A stretch of DNA of 64,000 nt from Lactarius indigo (taxonomy: Eukaryota > Basidiomycota > Agaricomycetes > Russulales > Russulaceae): assembly GCA_025766275.1 (NCBI GenBank), contig JAFKAC010000013.1:1116001-1180000 (forward strand). Direction: 5' to 3'. Positions 12,019-24,499 of this stretch are shown here, in pieces. Numbering within the stretch: the stretch's first letter is position 1; each line of letters begins with the position of its first letter. A program made the translations under genes and the position numbers. The notes under the pieces are model-generated. The model did not search any database. It saw only the letters and a program-made list of their open reading frames with translations, and was not told the origin of the DNA.

Positions 12019-13346
12019 CTATTCTACACGCTCCCGCGCCAACGGGAAATCGATGGGTTCCGTCACGCGGGCAGCCTCTCCGTGGGTCAGCATGCCTACG
12101 AAAGGCATGAGGTTATACTTGAGGGTGTAGTTTGCTGGTGTCGAGCCTCTGAGAAAGTAGGTTTGGTGTCAACAACAATTGACAGAACATGAGGGAACTC
12201 CACTGGGGGAAGCACGAATGGAGAAGCAACATACTTGAATTTCGCTGAAATTTCACGAAAGGGGTACTTGTTCTTCCCCGAAACTGCAATAACAGCATCC
12301 TCTTGTCTCCGGATAATACGATCCCAAAATACGACCTGATTCCGAACCTACGAGAGCAAGGTCAAAGGGATTTAGGGGCTGGGCTAAGAATGGCGAGAAG
12401 AGATGAGAAAGACATCTTTACGGCACTGCCCAGCAACCACTGCCCTTGAGAGGGGCACGTTGGCACGATGCATGATCAAAGTAAGCCGCGGCGCCGGACC
12501 GATACCACGTGTGCATGGCGCGGTGGTCATATGGCTGATTGAACATAGGAAAGCTGGACCAAGCGTATGTCTCTGGCCATACTTCCATCGGAGGTCAGGA
12601 CGATCAATCCCATGAACAGTCCATTTTTACTAAACGCTCATCCCCCAACGAAATTGGCTAAAGATAGACCGTATCCGGTTGACGTGACACTTACTCCCTT
12701 TGCATTCGTGTACTCCGCTTCCAAGTAAACGAACAGTTGCTTCGTGTTCCAGTGGAACAGAGGTGAAAGGTCTGCAATTACGGATAGGGCGAAATGGACG
12801 CAATCAGGGGTTACATTGCAAGTCGAGCGGAAATGAGATATGTGCGACTGAGGTATATAGCCCACTGGAACGTACCGGCAGTTATATTAAAATTCACGAA
12901 GGCATATTCTTGCCGGCGGTGTGGATAGCGTCGCGCTTCGCCTGCGAACCTGTCAAAATTTGCCGGGATAGAGTCAGTTTGAATGGTCGTGTGTCTCAAG
13001 GATGGAACGGATTAAAGATAAGAAAAGATAGGAGGCGAATAGTACACGAAGGGCAGGAGTAAAGTGCAACCCTTGACCCTGACTCGTTGCGCCGATCGCG
13101 CCGCCAAGGCAACTCTAGAGGGCAAAGGCGACGAGAGAACAGGGGAAAGGGGAGCCAGGAAAAATATACAGTGGCGGGACGTGCGACTGGGGGGAATGCT
13201 CACACTTTGACCGAGGCGACGTCAAGAGAGCCAGTCGGTTGCGCTGTGAATATGAAAGATGATAACGCGATGGCAGCAAGGAGAACCATTACGGTGGAGG
13301 AGAGTGTAGCAGAAACATTGTTGACTCTGGCGTAGATACTGTGCAT
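12019..13346 (-). CDS. SPC3: signal peptidase complex subunit 3
   Basis: Small ER-membrane subunit of signal peptidase (SPC22/23), needed for cleaving secretory signal peptides. Exon 1 (13346 down) reads MHSIYARVNNVSATLSST then a single membrane segment, MVLLAAIALSSFIF. Further exons give EYAFVNFNITADLSPLFHWN and KQLFVYLEAEYTNAKG, the luminal core conserved in the family, then VVFWDRIIRRQEDAV and KNKYPFREISAKFK, and last STPANYTLKYNLMPFVGMLT. The stop is the TAG at 12021-12019. All junctions keep frame with GT..AG introns; the intron before VVFWD is about 345 nt, the others 50-110. Total near 180 residues, normal for the family. Head-to-head with the GPAT gene. Confidence 0.93.
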
Positions 13347-13586
13347 CGTAGAAGAGAGGGACAAGGCGAGTGCTCAGGTCAGTCGGATAGTCGGACTCGG
13401 ACAGCGGGACAGTCGGACAGTGGAACAGTCGGACACGTCGCTGCTTATGGCTACCAAAATAGGAAATTTTATCCGGCGCCTCCTGTCATTCAGTGCCTCT
13501 CCTTGCAGTACTGTCGTCGGTTGGTGCTCTTCGCTTCTGCCACCGTTGCGTTGCGACACAGGGACACCACTTAATCCTCCTTACTC
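13347..13586. promoter_or_regulatory. SPC3-GPAT divergent promoter with short tandem repeat
   Basis: A 240-bp gap between two divergent genes for ER membrane functions. About 13378-13440 carries an imperfect repeat of CAGTCGGA-like units (AGTCGGACT, GGACAGTCGGACAGTGGAAC). It may bind a factor or simply be a minisatellite. Confidence 0.5.
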
Positions 13587-15936
13587 ATGGACACGGACTA
13601 CATCTTGCACAAGGTCATTCGCCGCATCGCCTCATGGGCTGTTTATTCCTTCTTCACTGAGGTGCGTGTCATTGGTGGGGAGAATGTGCCAGCAAACGGT
13701 CCCATCATAGTGTACGTATTTCTTTATCGTCTCCAGCTGTATCGACGATGCGATTGGCTATCGCTTATGGCTCATTGGCTCATTTAGAACTGCCACTCAC
13801 CATAATATGATGTTGGACCCTGCTGTGCTATGTGCGTCTTCGCGTTTTGTAATTATTGCCTTAATTACCCTGATTGATACCATGCAGCCTCGGCGTTTCC
13901 TCATATGCGCATATTGCACTATTGGAGCAAAGGTCCGACCTCCATTTCTTCCATGGCAACATCCTGACACCAATCCAGCGAGCCTCTTTGCGAATCCCGT
14001 GCTGCGTAGAGTTCTCCTTAGCACGGGGAATATACCAGTGGCCCGTAAGAGTAACGATCATCAGGCCCTCTTCCGTGGTACGATCGAAGCCCTCAGCCGC
14101 GGTGGCGCGGTAGCACTCTTCCCAGAGGGAACCAGTTATACTGAGCCCCGAATCATGCAAGTCAAGGACGGCGCCTCATGGGCAGCACTTGAGTATAGCA
14201 AGTGGGCTAAGGAGAATCCAGATCGCCCATCTGATAAGCCCCTTGTGATCGTGCCTTGCGCTATTGTTTACACCAACAAGTCAAAGTATCGCAGCAACGT
14301 ACGTCTGTTTGGCGTCTTTACCGACCAACACAGTATAACCCAATCCTGCCGTATGATAGGTTATTATGGAGTTAGCTGCTTTTATAAAAGCCGTCTTCCG
14401 CACTAGTTGACGTTTTGATCTGCTAGATTTGGCAGTCCAATCACCGTGGACTTGTACCTGGATCAGTTTCTAAACGGCGATGAGGAGTCGCGGCGTGCCA
14501 CTGTGAAGCTGCTGACACGCACCGTCCAATCGCAACTTGTGGAGCTAACGATCAACGCTCCTGACTGGTCAGTAATCATGTGAGGGCCATCTCCCGGACT
14601 GATCCGTTCCTTCGGTTTAGGGATACACTCTATGCCGCCCGTATGGCGAGAGACCTTCTATGGGAAGACCAAGAATCACTCGATCGTGACGAATATGTTA
14701 ACATTTCACAGACGTAGGTTCATGCATGTCGAGGGTTGTCCTCCGTTGACTCTTTCGTCAGGCTAGTGGATCTCTTTTCGACTATCGACGCTGTCCCGAA
14801 CTTCCGAGCTGTGCGCCGGTCACTTCTGGAATACTATTCTCTCCTCCAGTCCGCGCAGCTGACCAATTCGGTGCTGTCCTCTCTCCCGCTGCCGCGGTCA
14901 CTGGATCCCAGTCAACCTGTTGCACTGCCTAGCCGACTTTTTACACTCCTCATACTCATTCGAGACAGCCTTGCTAGTCTCGTCCGCCTGCCCTTCTTCT
15001 TCGTACCATTGATAGTACATCTCCCTGCCTACGTAGTCGCTCGGCTGGGCGCTCAACTCGCCATAGATGAGGAGGAGACTCAGGCGCAGAACAAGGTTCT
15101 TTTTGGGATGTTCTTCCTAATGTTGATCTACCCCATTACATTTCTGGTGATGTGGGCATTTTTGTGGTTTACTCCAATTGGCGCTATTCTTTCTGCCACT
15201 TTTGTCTGGCTTTTCGCCAGCTATCATAACAAACTCATCGATGGTAAGTAACTCAGCTGTAGTGAGCTGTCCGCCTTGGCTGACTAGTTTCTTCTAGATA
15301 ATTATGAACAGTGGGTCTTGCTTCTGGAAGCTTCGCCATATTCCCCTAACAATTTTTTAAAGTATGAAACGCGTTGGTGCCGCATGGCGCGTACTCATCG
15401 GCGTTTGGGCGCCAAAGGAGTGGGAGTACTCTCTGACTGCCCTCGCGCAATACACCGCTACTCATGTTCCCCCCACGAATGAATGGGTCTCGGAAGGCGT
15501 CAAGACCACCGTAAGCGGTGCAACGGAGGAACCACCTGTTTCTCCTCAGCCGTATCGCGCAAGACGCCCCCGCTCCGGGCGAGTTATGAAGCACGTCTTG
15601 CGCGCTCGCGCCGAAGCGGTTCGCTTGCTCGCGTCATGCATAGCGCAGTTGGAGGCCGGCCCTGCTGAAAAGCGTGTGGGTGCATCCGTGCACCTTGCGC
15701 GCCTTTACGGCGGCATTGAGACAATTGCGCCGACCTCGGACGCCGGCAGTACGGATTCATCACCGCCCACGCCCGCCGGATGGCGCCGCGCACACGAGGT
15801 CGTCTCATATCTCCGCACGCGCGGTGCGAAGATCGCGGCTCTGGAGCGCGGTATTGAAGTCGAATGGATCGCCTTGAATAGCGACGGCGACCTATCCTCC
15901 GCCGATGACAGAGACCCTGCCTCCCCCCAGCGCTGA
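13587..15936 (+). CDS. glycerol-3-phosphate / dihydroxyacetone-phosphate acyltransferase (Sct1/Gpt2 type)
   Basis: ER enzyme for the first acylation in glycerolipid synthesis, making lysophosphatidate. Start MDTDYILHKVIRRIASWAV, then FTEVRVIGGENVP, a family signature. Spliced exons give TATHHNMMLDPAVL with the acyltransferase HX4D motif, LLSTGNIPVARKS and the substrate-binding motif FPEGTSYTEPRIMQVKDG. Hydrophobic segments near 14985-15040 (FFFVPLIVHLPAYVVARL) and 15095-15225 (FFLMLIYPITFLVMWAFLWF) anchor the C-terminal half. The hydrophilic tail ends at the TGA at 15934-15936. The early introns are at about 13712-13787, 13832-13890 and 13932-13978, and all keep frame. Yeast has two such genes; which one this resembles cannot be told. 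Confidence 0.92.
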
Positions 15937-18900
15937 TGTGTGTATGCTTAACGTGGCTATCCACTCACCTTCTTTCTTGTGACTTGACCTTTGAGTACAT
16001 ATTGTTCCCGACTTAGACTCTCTTGGCGACCGTTGGTTTATATTACGCCGCTGACTTTTAGCAGAAATTTTATTGGTTTTTAGGATCGCCCAACACCGTC
16101 AGACGAATTGTCATCCCTGTCGACAGAATAGAAGGCGAAATTTCCTTGGAGGCTCTGTGTCAGGTGAATAATTGATGGGGGTAACAATCAATGGAAGCAA
16201 AGCCCAAGTCGCGAATGATCAATAACGCGAGGCTACGCAAACTGGTCATGGGATATTGCCCAACAGCTCTGCTCTTGATAAGCCGTAATGGAGCCAAAGT
16301 CATTGGAGCTCCAACTAATGCGGAGAAAATTGCATTCAGATTGGGTTTGACGCCTTGACTACTCACTAAACCTCATTGTAGCCGCTAATGGTTCGGCGTG
16401 CTGCCCTGGGGTTGGGGGGCACGAATTGTTTTTGCGCTTCCGCTGATGGGCGAGCAAGAGATGGTTAATGTGCAGGTGGTAGTGGTTTGACGAATTTCCT
16501 GCGTTGCGAATACATGTGGTGCGGCGACTCGACGTGCCACAGGCCGCGTAATGCCTGGTTTTCAGCACCCCTTTCTTTGCCTCACCATATTCTCAGATGA
16601 GCATTGGACCGGTCATATCCAAGTTTCAATCCAAGTTTCAACGTGAATACGGTCACGATATCACATCTTCACGCAAGACCTCTATCTGTCCTCGTACGGC
16701 AAACGCCAGTCACAGCTTTCATTATACAAGTACTGCACGCGTGTTGATTAATTAAATTCTTCAGGCCGGTCCTGCAGCAGTAGACCTGGCGGATGTGCTT
16801 ATGCAACCTATCAGTTCGTGGTATTCTTCCACTTCCACTTACGCAGGGCTGGTTTGTGTGCCGGTGTGCTGGGTCTTCGGAGAGCCATGTAATTGGGTTT
16901 TCACTGGGTTCGCGCGCCTAGCTCTTCGTGCCATGTGGTCCAAAATCTCTCGACGCTAGTCCTTACTAGCACCTCTCACCGCTGTACATGTGCGCTCTGA
17001 AATTTGTCGGTGTCTGTTGGCCATCAGAAAAACTCACCGTTTCCGGTTCAATTCAAGTCGGCATCGCGGATGGTGAAGCGCTATTGGCCACGAGGCACCG
17101 AACCACAGAATGCTTATCCCAGCGAGCTGCCGCATTGCAGCACCGGCAACTCCCAGGGCTTCGAGAAGCCCGCCACTACACTGTCACCCGCTTTGTAAAT
17201 TTATATTCCGTAATTCAGACAGGGGGAGTGGCGACAACACGTTGAGTACGAGCTGTTCATCGAGCACCTTGTGGTTCTCCGGCCTCTCTGAACGAACACG
17301 TCGTCCCCCCCACCTGTCGTTTGACATCTGACGGTTCCTCACGTTATCGGCGCTTTTCGGCCGGCATTTAGCTTCGAGCCGGAAGAAGAATGAAATAGAC
17401 GAGGAGACCTCAAGGCCCCTACCTGTCAACGTGCTGTCATGCCGTTACGTGATCACGATTATCCCTTCTCGGGCTCTTTTGAAGGTTATTGGTCCTGGGT
17501 CTGGGTGTGCGTGTCACTTTGCTCGAGCAGTGCATCAGGTTGGCCACACCTGCCCGGGCCGCGGACCGTGTGGGCCGGTCGCATCATGACCAATACTGGA
17601 AAAAGCTAGGACACTCGTAGCTTTCCTATGGTTGTAAAATAAAAGAAAAAAAAGGACAGCGTCGGCTCATCCATGTGGCCTCGTGAAGTCTAGGCTCCTG
17701 GAGGTATAGAAAATAGGGGGATGGGAGAGGGACATTTGGTTACCCCAGTGATGTCAAATTAAAGTCGGACTTTCGGACTTGAAAATCTCGGTATCAATGG
17801 ACCTGTCCGAACGCGAGCGCAGTCAGTATGACTTGGTTATACTGACACACCATTACTTATTCGACTTTGGTCAGCTGGCGCCATCTTTGTCCTGTCCCGT
17901 GTGATTTGGAACTGCTCGCTGGATGCTGGGTACACAAATATATGGCGCAGGGAACTGGGAACTTCTCACACGTTGATGGGGAAAAAATCCCGACCCTTAC
18001 TGAAGTTTAAAATATCCACTGGATATTGGACAAAAGGAGGGATCAAATTTATCAAGGGCGCTCTCCCTGGACCTGCGCCAGTCTGCTGGGTTACGGGTAT
18101 GGGTACGGTGTAGATCGTAAGCCGAAGAGACAGGTCTGTGTTCTCTTCCGTTCCCTTACCTGGACGCAAATGCTTCCATTTTCTAGATTCGGCTCGCGAA
18201 CTGCTTGGCCCCTTTGGTTAGAGGCTTTCACTGCAACTGCGAGCCGCAGATTCGTTCCTCCAATGAATTTTGCAAGGTTGACGGGTCTGGCCTTATTTCG
18301 TAAAATTCGTTTGGAACCCCTGACTTTGCCATTTGGTGCGAATGCTTTAACCCTCGGGATGTAGGAAGATGGGGGGGAAGTCTTTCGGCCTCTCAGGGCT
18401 TCTGATCTTTCTCAGATCATCGGAGACTTTTTACTTTGTTTGGGAGTGACATCGAGATTTCCCAAGGTGACAAGCAACAAGTGTGGCATCATTCGGGGAG
18501 GCCCTCGAACAACGACGACAGTTGGCTGTGCAGGAAGAAGACAACGCGTCGAGAGGTATAAGCCGAGCGAACTCGTTCGCTCCCTCGATCAAGGAGAAAC
18601 CAGGAGTATCTGATCGAATTACGGACTCGTAAACCGGGCTTTGCGATTCCTGCATCAAGCGAAAGCTGAAGATTGCCATGGACTTTTCGCCGTGTCGTTG
18701 ATCCCGCCACTTAGGATATACATAACCCCACCGAGAGTCTGAGCTGGAGAGGAGAGCACATACTAGTGGGTGAGCAGTCGTCTGTACTTCGTCTGAAATT
18801 TTGTGTTCCTGGTGCTCTTCACGTCCGCCATAGAATTTGGGACCGCGCTAAACAGAAGGGTGACAGTTACCCTTCCATCGAGATCCCATATACAGTAAGA

Positions 18901-19074
18901 TCACCAACACAAAGTTGCGATCTCACTTCAACTCCGCGAGGGCTACCAGGTACGAAAGCCCACCAACCCCACTTTTGAGGCTTCAAATATCGAGGCTAGT
19001 GTCCTGCGGTACTTATTTCTACAAGGACAGCTTCACTCATACACCTTTTTCTCCCGTTCATCTCATCACATTGC
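15937..19074. other. 3.1-kb gene-poor region
   Basis: Between the GPAT gene and the second Zn2Cys6 regulator. Only short frames without family similarity were found, no convincing exon chain, and no terminal inverted repeats recognised. Its right end must hold the promoter of the regulator. Confidence 0.4.
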
Positions 19075-20224
19075 ATGATGGAAACCAGTCAACACTTCGA
19101 GTCAAGCCGAGGGCCACACACTCAAGTGAACGAAGTAAGCCTTGACGCCTATCTGTGGGGCCTATTTGACCAAATCCAGGTGCATTATGGGAACGTGCAT
19201 CCTCTTCATCAGACTCAGGCTATCGAGAACGTTTACTATTGGTACGATGGCAATGTGCCATTTTGCACCGATGCTACTGCATGTCGACCTCTGGACGACA
19301 ATTTCCTCCCTATGAACGTCCATGGCTACGGCTATGGCTACTGGTACGCTGATAAGACTCAAGGGGCGCACCCACACCAGGTAATAGTATCATTTTGATC
19401 AGTCGCGTACATGACTGACTGCTCGACCAAATGCAGTACATGAACGTCGGCCACTGTCATAGTACCCAAGAGCACCCCGACCCCTACGACATGCATCTAC
19501 ATCACCACCAAGCACCCTTCACCAATGTCACGCTGTTCGAACTTGCGCCATTGCTCAGTTCCCCCACTTCGACCTGCACTTCGTCTCTTCATTCGAGTAA
19601 CTCGGAATCATCATCACCGGGTCCTTGCGGGCATTCGGAAGATGCGACATCCGACACACTGACCGCCCCTCTTTCTCCTTCCAAACCGCAAACGGAACCA
19701 CCCGCCCGCTCCCAGTCAGCGGAGACGCCCGTGCGGCGGCCGGGGCCTAGACGACCATCGTCTGAGCTCGCGCCTGTCGTGGCGGACCACACAAACACTG
19801 GGCTGGAGGGGGTCGGGCGCCGTGCGCCAAAGCCACGGCGCACCCCTCGTGCAGTCCAGCCGCTCGCCTGCTTCTTCTGTCGTGGGCGGAAGATTGCCTG
19901 TGGACCACCGGTTAACCTCGGCACCGGTGATCGAACCTGCGAGTACGTCCGTCATTCGCCCCTTTTAACCTTGTTTCTCTCTTTACGCACACGACAATAT
20001 CGCGCTACGGCGCGCACACGTGTCTCCATCACGGGGGGCCTTCCGCGCCTTTTTTCCCTCTCCATATTTGGTCGGCGTGTTCCCAAGTGCTGACGATTCG
20101 CGGTTTTTCATTGGTTAGGCCCTGTGCAAGGCGACGTCTCGTTTGTGAATATCCTGCAGAGTCATACCGTGGCCGCCGTCCCTCTGGGTCAAAAGCGGCT
20201 TCCGGGAGACCACAGCGGCGCTGA
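19075..20224 (+). CDS. Zn2Cys6 transcription factor, C-terminal zinc cluster (paralogue 2)
   Basis: Probable regulator related to the gene at 8184-10126. Start MMETSQHFESSRGPHTQ (a second ATG follows directly). One intron of about 54 nt near 19381-19436 joins HPHQ to YMNVGHCH. The middle is Ser/Pro-rich with basic patches (RRPGPRRPSSE, RRAPKPRRTPR). The zinc cluster starts with CFFCRGRKIAC and, after a 12-residue linker, continues over a 176-nt intron (19943-20118) into CEPCARRRLVC, completing C-x2-C-x6-C twice. The end is basic (SYRGRRPSGSKAASG) and the stop is TGA at 20222-20224. The intron falls in the codon directly after the fourth cysteine, in phase 2, exactly as in paralogue 1. Targets unknown. 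Confidence 0.8.
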
Positions 20225-21386
20225 GCGATTGACGCGGGCCTGGGAATATTACAGTATATTCGTTGCATTCTAGACGCAGAGGAGTGAAGTGATGCGATGC
20301 AGTACCTCCCAACAAATGCATGTCCGAAGTGGTTTAGCTAGTACTACTCTCTCATACTCCATCAGAGTGGCAGTTATGCCATCGTTTCTATGCCGTATCT
20401 TCTAGTGATCGTCGGGTAGTTGTACTGTAGCTCCATCTCTCGCTTCATACTTAATCTAACGTCATACGGTTCCATAGTCTGCCATATTTAACTTTCGACG
20501 TGCACCATCTATCTGTTCGTTGTTGTTATCAAAAGGAACGAATATTAAAGTCCCGTGTTTGTATTGCTCAAGAAGAAACTAGTCAACTCGTTTCAGTTGT
20601 GAACGGACCTTGCATGTTGCGTGTATTACTGATGGGAAGGAATGATACAGGAAAATACCACCGTGACACCGACGTCCCTTGATCGTAGGGCGCATTGGCT
20701 GGCGCGTTTTGCCGATTCGGTGTCAATAGGACCTGTCAGGAAGCATCTCCCATCCCGTTCCCAATTGAGACGACACCGCACCGAGTGAGGTGACGGCGCG
20801 CCATAAAGAATTTAATCGTTCAATCTATTAGAGTATAAAAGAGGAAAGTCCGTTGGCGCGCTCCTTCAGGCGCTAGCCTCTTCCAGTTAGCGCCCACTGG
20901 CAAAAAAAAATAAACAAGGAAGAACATAGGGAAGAAAGAGTCAGCAACTCAGTGACTCGGTAGATCCGTCGTCGTTCTCCGCAAGACAAGAAAGAAATTG
21001 GGTTAGGACAATAACTAAACAGGCATTGAGAATACCCTATGTGGCTTGGGCCGCTCTTACACCGCACGAGCATGCAAGAGGATATGAATTTCACAGTGGA
21101 GGCGTCAGCAATGGGACATGGTGCCAAAAGCGCTAAGAGGCGAGGTCACGGGAGTTTCACAAGTCTTCCGTTTCCGGGATCGTGGGGTGCGACAAAAAAT
21201 AAAAGAAGTATATTATATTTTAGTGATCGAAGACATAGGCGGGAACGGCTGCGTGAGCAAATCCTGAACGATACCGACGTCGATTGGGATTCCTGCCTTG
21301 GACAAATATGCGTCGTTCCTGGATCCATCCATAAGTTTCAGTAAACTCAGACGCCCTGCAACAACAGTCACAGCGACGCACCAGAA
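20225..21386. other. convergent intergenic region
   Basis: Between the ends of the regulator and of the cysteine synthase-like gene. A TATA-like stretch (GAGTATAAAAGAGG) lies near 20829-20842 but no gene follows it. Nothing else seen. Confidence 0.4.
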
Positions 21387-23468
21387 CTATCGTTTGAGAT
21401 ATTGTAACCGCAGCATGAGCTTCGAGAAAAAGTATTTGAACAGGTGAAACAGACGAACTTTAGAGTAATGTCGGGCGCCGGAGTCACATCTGACGATCAT
21501 CGATACGCGCCCAGAAGGTTAGTCGGCGTCAGGGCAAAATAACAAGGAGATTGGGGTGACAAACGCACAGGACGGTAACGACCTTCTCGCCGTTGTTCCA
21601 GCCCAACTTGCGTACAAGCTTGACGCAAGCAACCAGGTTCACAGCGCTGCTGGACCCGAGGAACAACCCGTCGCGCTGGACCAAGAAGCGCGCCATACTC
21701 ACTGCCTCGGCATCCGTTATCCTAATGGCCGATGACACCCGTCGTCAGCTTCCATGTATCATAGAGATGTAAAAAAGGGTAGTCGGGCTTAACGGCGCAC
21801 CGGAAAGCATCGTCGATTACGGGGAGGGCAAGCTCAATGTTCTTTGTAAGACGGTTGATACCTATCCCCTCAACAACGGTGTCGACTTGATGGCGTCGCC
21901 TGGTGCCCTCGCTCTCCTTGTGGTCGTACATGACGCCGTGCTTTACCTGAGCACGCACGTTTTGGCCGCGTCCGCAATCAGTCGCCAAGAGTATATGATC
22001 ATTTCATAATTGTACCTTGTTGTATAGTCCACTGCCTTCTGGATCCGCGAGCGCTACAAGAACGTCGTCCGCCATTGATTTGAGGAACTGGCCTGTGCCG
22101 GCGATTGTACCGCCCGTCCCTACGCAAAAGAGCGTTAGACGGCCTCCCAGAGCGGCACAGCAATGTACCGACCGGCGCCGGCGACAAATGCAGCGACTTC
22201 GCCGTTGGTCTGCCGCCAGATTTCGGGACCCGTGCCAGTAAAATGCGCAGTAAAGTTGCAGCGGTTCTGTGGGGAGGGGAAATATTCACATTGTCGTCGC
22301 TAGCGCAAAGTTGCCAATACAGACCTCGAATTGATCCGCAAAATACCCCCGAGATTGTGAGAGCGGCTCCTCATCCTCGTCGACGAGCACATGACCATTC
22401 CCATTCCCATTCCCGTTCCCATTCGCCAGGGCAGCCGCCCGAGTCTTGCCACTCGTAAAATCAAGGGCATACTTCCGAGCGAGGTTCTTAACACGATTAG
22501 CAATCCTTTCCGTATCAGTCGACCGCCGCGTACTCACCACATACTGTGGGAGAGAAATCAGAAACAGTTACGTGACGAATATGTGGGTGAGGCGAGAGGG
22601 CTTGCCTGCTTCTTGTCCACGATACTTGCAGGTCGAACTCTCTCAACATCCGCGCCGAGAACTTCGAGTGCCTTGACTTTTTCGAGGGAAACATCATCAG
22701 GCAAAACGATAGCTTCAACCGACGCCGCTAGTAAGACACCAAAACTGGTTCATGGAGAGTGTAAACTATCTTACTTGCGTCATATCCTCTAGAATAAGGG
22801 AAGAACCATTCGAGTGAGGATCGAAAATTAGCCTTGATGAAGCAACGCCACTCACCGAGCCCGGGCAATCGTGGCTATAGAGATTCCCGTCGATCCACTT
22901 GTACCTTCGAAAATCCGCGAGCCAGTGTATGGATGCAGGAGTCCTTCGCGTTCTGCGTCTTCAATCACTTATGTGGATTGTCAACAGTGGGCAAGCATTT
23001 CCAACGCCATGTCGAACATACTTTTGAGCGCGACGCGGTCCTTTACGCTCCCCCCTGGGTTGAGGTACTGCGAAGGATAGAGAGAGGCTGTGTTAAGAGA
23101 TGACAATGCCACATGGCCATAGTATCGCAGTTCAGGCGCACCTCAGCCTTTCCAAGAATCTCGACTCCCAATGCATTACTGAGCGAGTTGATCCGGACCA
23201 GCGGTGTGTTTCCTTGGGCGCCGATCGACCTGTCAGTCGGGGAAGGTAGATCGGGTGGTGGAAGCGTACCAATCAACCCCGTCACTCCATCCAGTACCTC
23301 GTCACTCCGCAATTCGATAGGGCGTGGGGTGGCCTTCTCCACTGCATTGTGATCCCTACGTTTCCTGTACGCAGAGATGACGGAAGTAGATGCGATAGAG
23401 AGAGAAAAGCCAATGAGGATGCCATAGAAGAGATGCCGCGCGGTGGAAGGCGAGGGCACCCACGACAT
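21387..23468 (-). CDS. cysteine synthase-like PLP enzyme with N-terminal membrane anchor
   Basis: Fold-type II PLP enzyme of the cysteine synthase / cystathionine beta-synthase family. The N-terminal anchor (FYGILIGFSLSIASTSVISA) resembles yeast Mcy1 of the mitochondrial outer membrane. Exons give GNTPLVRINSLSNALGVEIL, then YLNPGGSVKDRVALK with the PLP lysine, IFEGTSGSTGISIATIARAR (phosphate-binding loop), LPDDVSLEKVKALEVLGA, GYFADQFE, GTGGTIAGTGQFLKSM, VVEGIGINRLTKNIELAL, DGLFLGSSSAVNLVACVKLV and, over the last intron, VLCDSGARHYSK. The stop is placed at 21389-21387. A Gly-Asn repeat (ANGNGNGNGNGH) followed by an acidic stretch sits in the catalytic domain, encoded by a GGGAAT-type repeat near 22395-22430. 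Head-to-head with the CoA-binding gene. The physiological substrate is not certain. Confidence 0.85.
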
Positions 23469-23907
23469 GGTTCAGAGAGGAACACTAGATAGATATAGGG
23501 TGCAGCGGCCGTGCGCTGTGATATAAAAGGTGAGGCGAACGAGGCTGTCTCCTTTCCCAGGAAACCGAGAATACTGCTGGGGCTGTTGAGACGCCAGCAC
23601 TGGCAGCGCCAAAGTCGCGTGCAAAGCGCGGCACGCGTCCAAGGCGTGGGCGGCACGAGCGGCGCACGTGCAAGCGAGCCACTCACTGGCAGGCTCAAGA
23701 TTGGTACAGTACGGTACTCAGGCTCAGCCTTTCGTTTCCCTTCCCACCTGTTTCATTTTTATTTGCTATATACCCCTCGACTTCGGTGTACATCTGATGT
23801 TTCAACAGAGGAGGTGATCGTGTCAATTTGGGAGGTAAGCCAGGGTCACATGCTTCGATTCGTGATGATAACCTGGCACTTTGGGCTTCAGTACTTCAAG
23901 TTCAGTC
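23469..23907. promoter_or_regulatory. divergent intergenic region, cysteine synthase-like / CoA-binding
   Basis: A 439-bp gap between two divergent genes. It should hold both promoters. No defined motif was recognised. Confidence 0.4.
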
Positions 23908-24499
23908 ATGACTCGCACTATGACGGAAATACAAAAATACTTCCTTTCTTCGTCTCGATATGCGGTCGTTGGTGCGTCGAAAGATCAGTCAAAGTTCGGC
24001 ACTAAGGTTCGTGTCCAGATTTTATTCTCATTGGTAGTACCCATCTACACATACATTGCAGGTTTTGCAGTGGTACCTAGCACGTAACCTCACTGTCACC
24101 CCTGTGCATCCTGTTCGTTTGTTCCGCCGCTACTTCTTATGAGTCATTGCTCACGGATCCATCGTACGTAGAAAGAAAGTGAGCTCGAGGGAGTAGCGAC
24201 CGTATCGAGTCTTGCCGATCTTCCGGCACCGGCTGAGACATCAGTAAGCATAATAACGAACGCCAAGGTCGGTTTAGCTCTACTCTTCTCTTCCCCTTCT
24301 GAAATTGCGGGGACAGGTGACGTTGGACTTGCTCGAGCAAGCAAAAAAGTTGAACATTCCAGCGCTCTGGTTACAGCCTGGAGCGGAAGATGAGGACGTC
24401 AAGAACTTTATTCGCGCTAATGGACTCGAGGATAAAGTGCTCTATGGCGGGCCATGCATCCTCGTCGAGGGTGACGGTGTCCGGAAGAGCCTGCTGTAG
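23908..24499 (+). CDS. CoA-binding domain protein (YccU-like)
   Basis: Small Rossmann-fold protein of the CoA-binding family. Start MTRTMTEIQKYFLSSSRYA, with VVGASKDQSKFGTK carrying the nucleotide-binding loop. Three introns follow. The chain continues VLQWYLARNLTVTPVHP, then KESELEGVATVSSLADLPAP, SVSIITNAK, VTLDLLEQAKKLNIPALWLQ, PGAEDEDV, and GGPCILVEGDGVRKSLL before TAG at 24497-24499. The total, near 150 residues, is normal for the family. A second ATG at 23920 is an alternative start. The function of stand-alone members is poorly known; binding of acyl-CoA or CoA is inferred from the fold. Confidence 0.88.
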
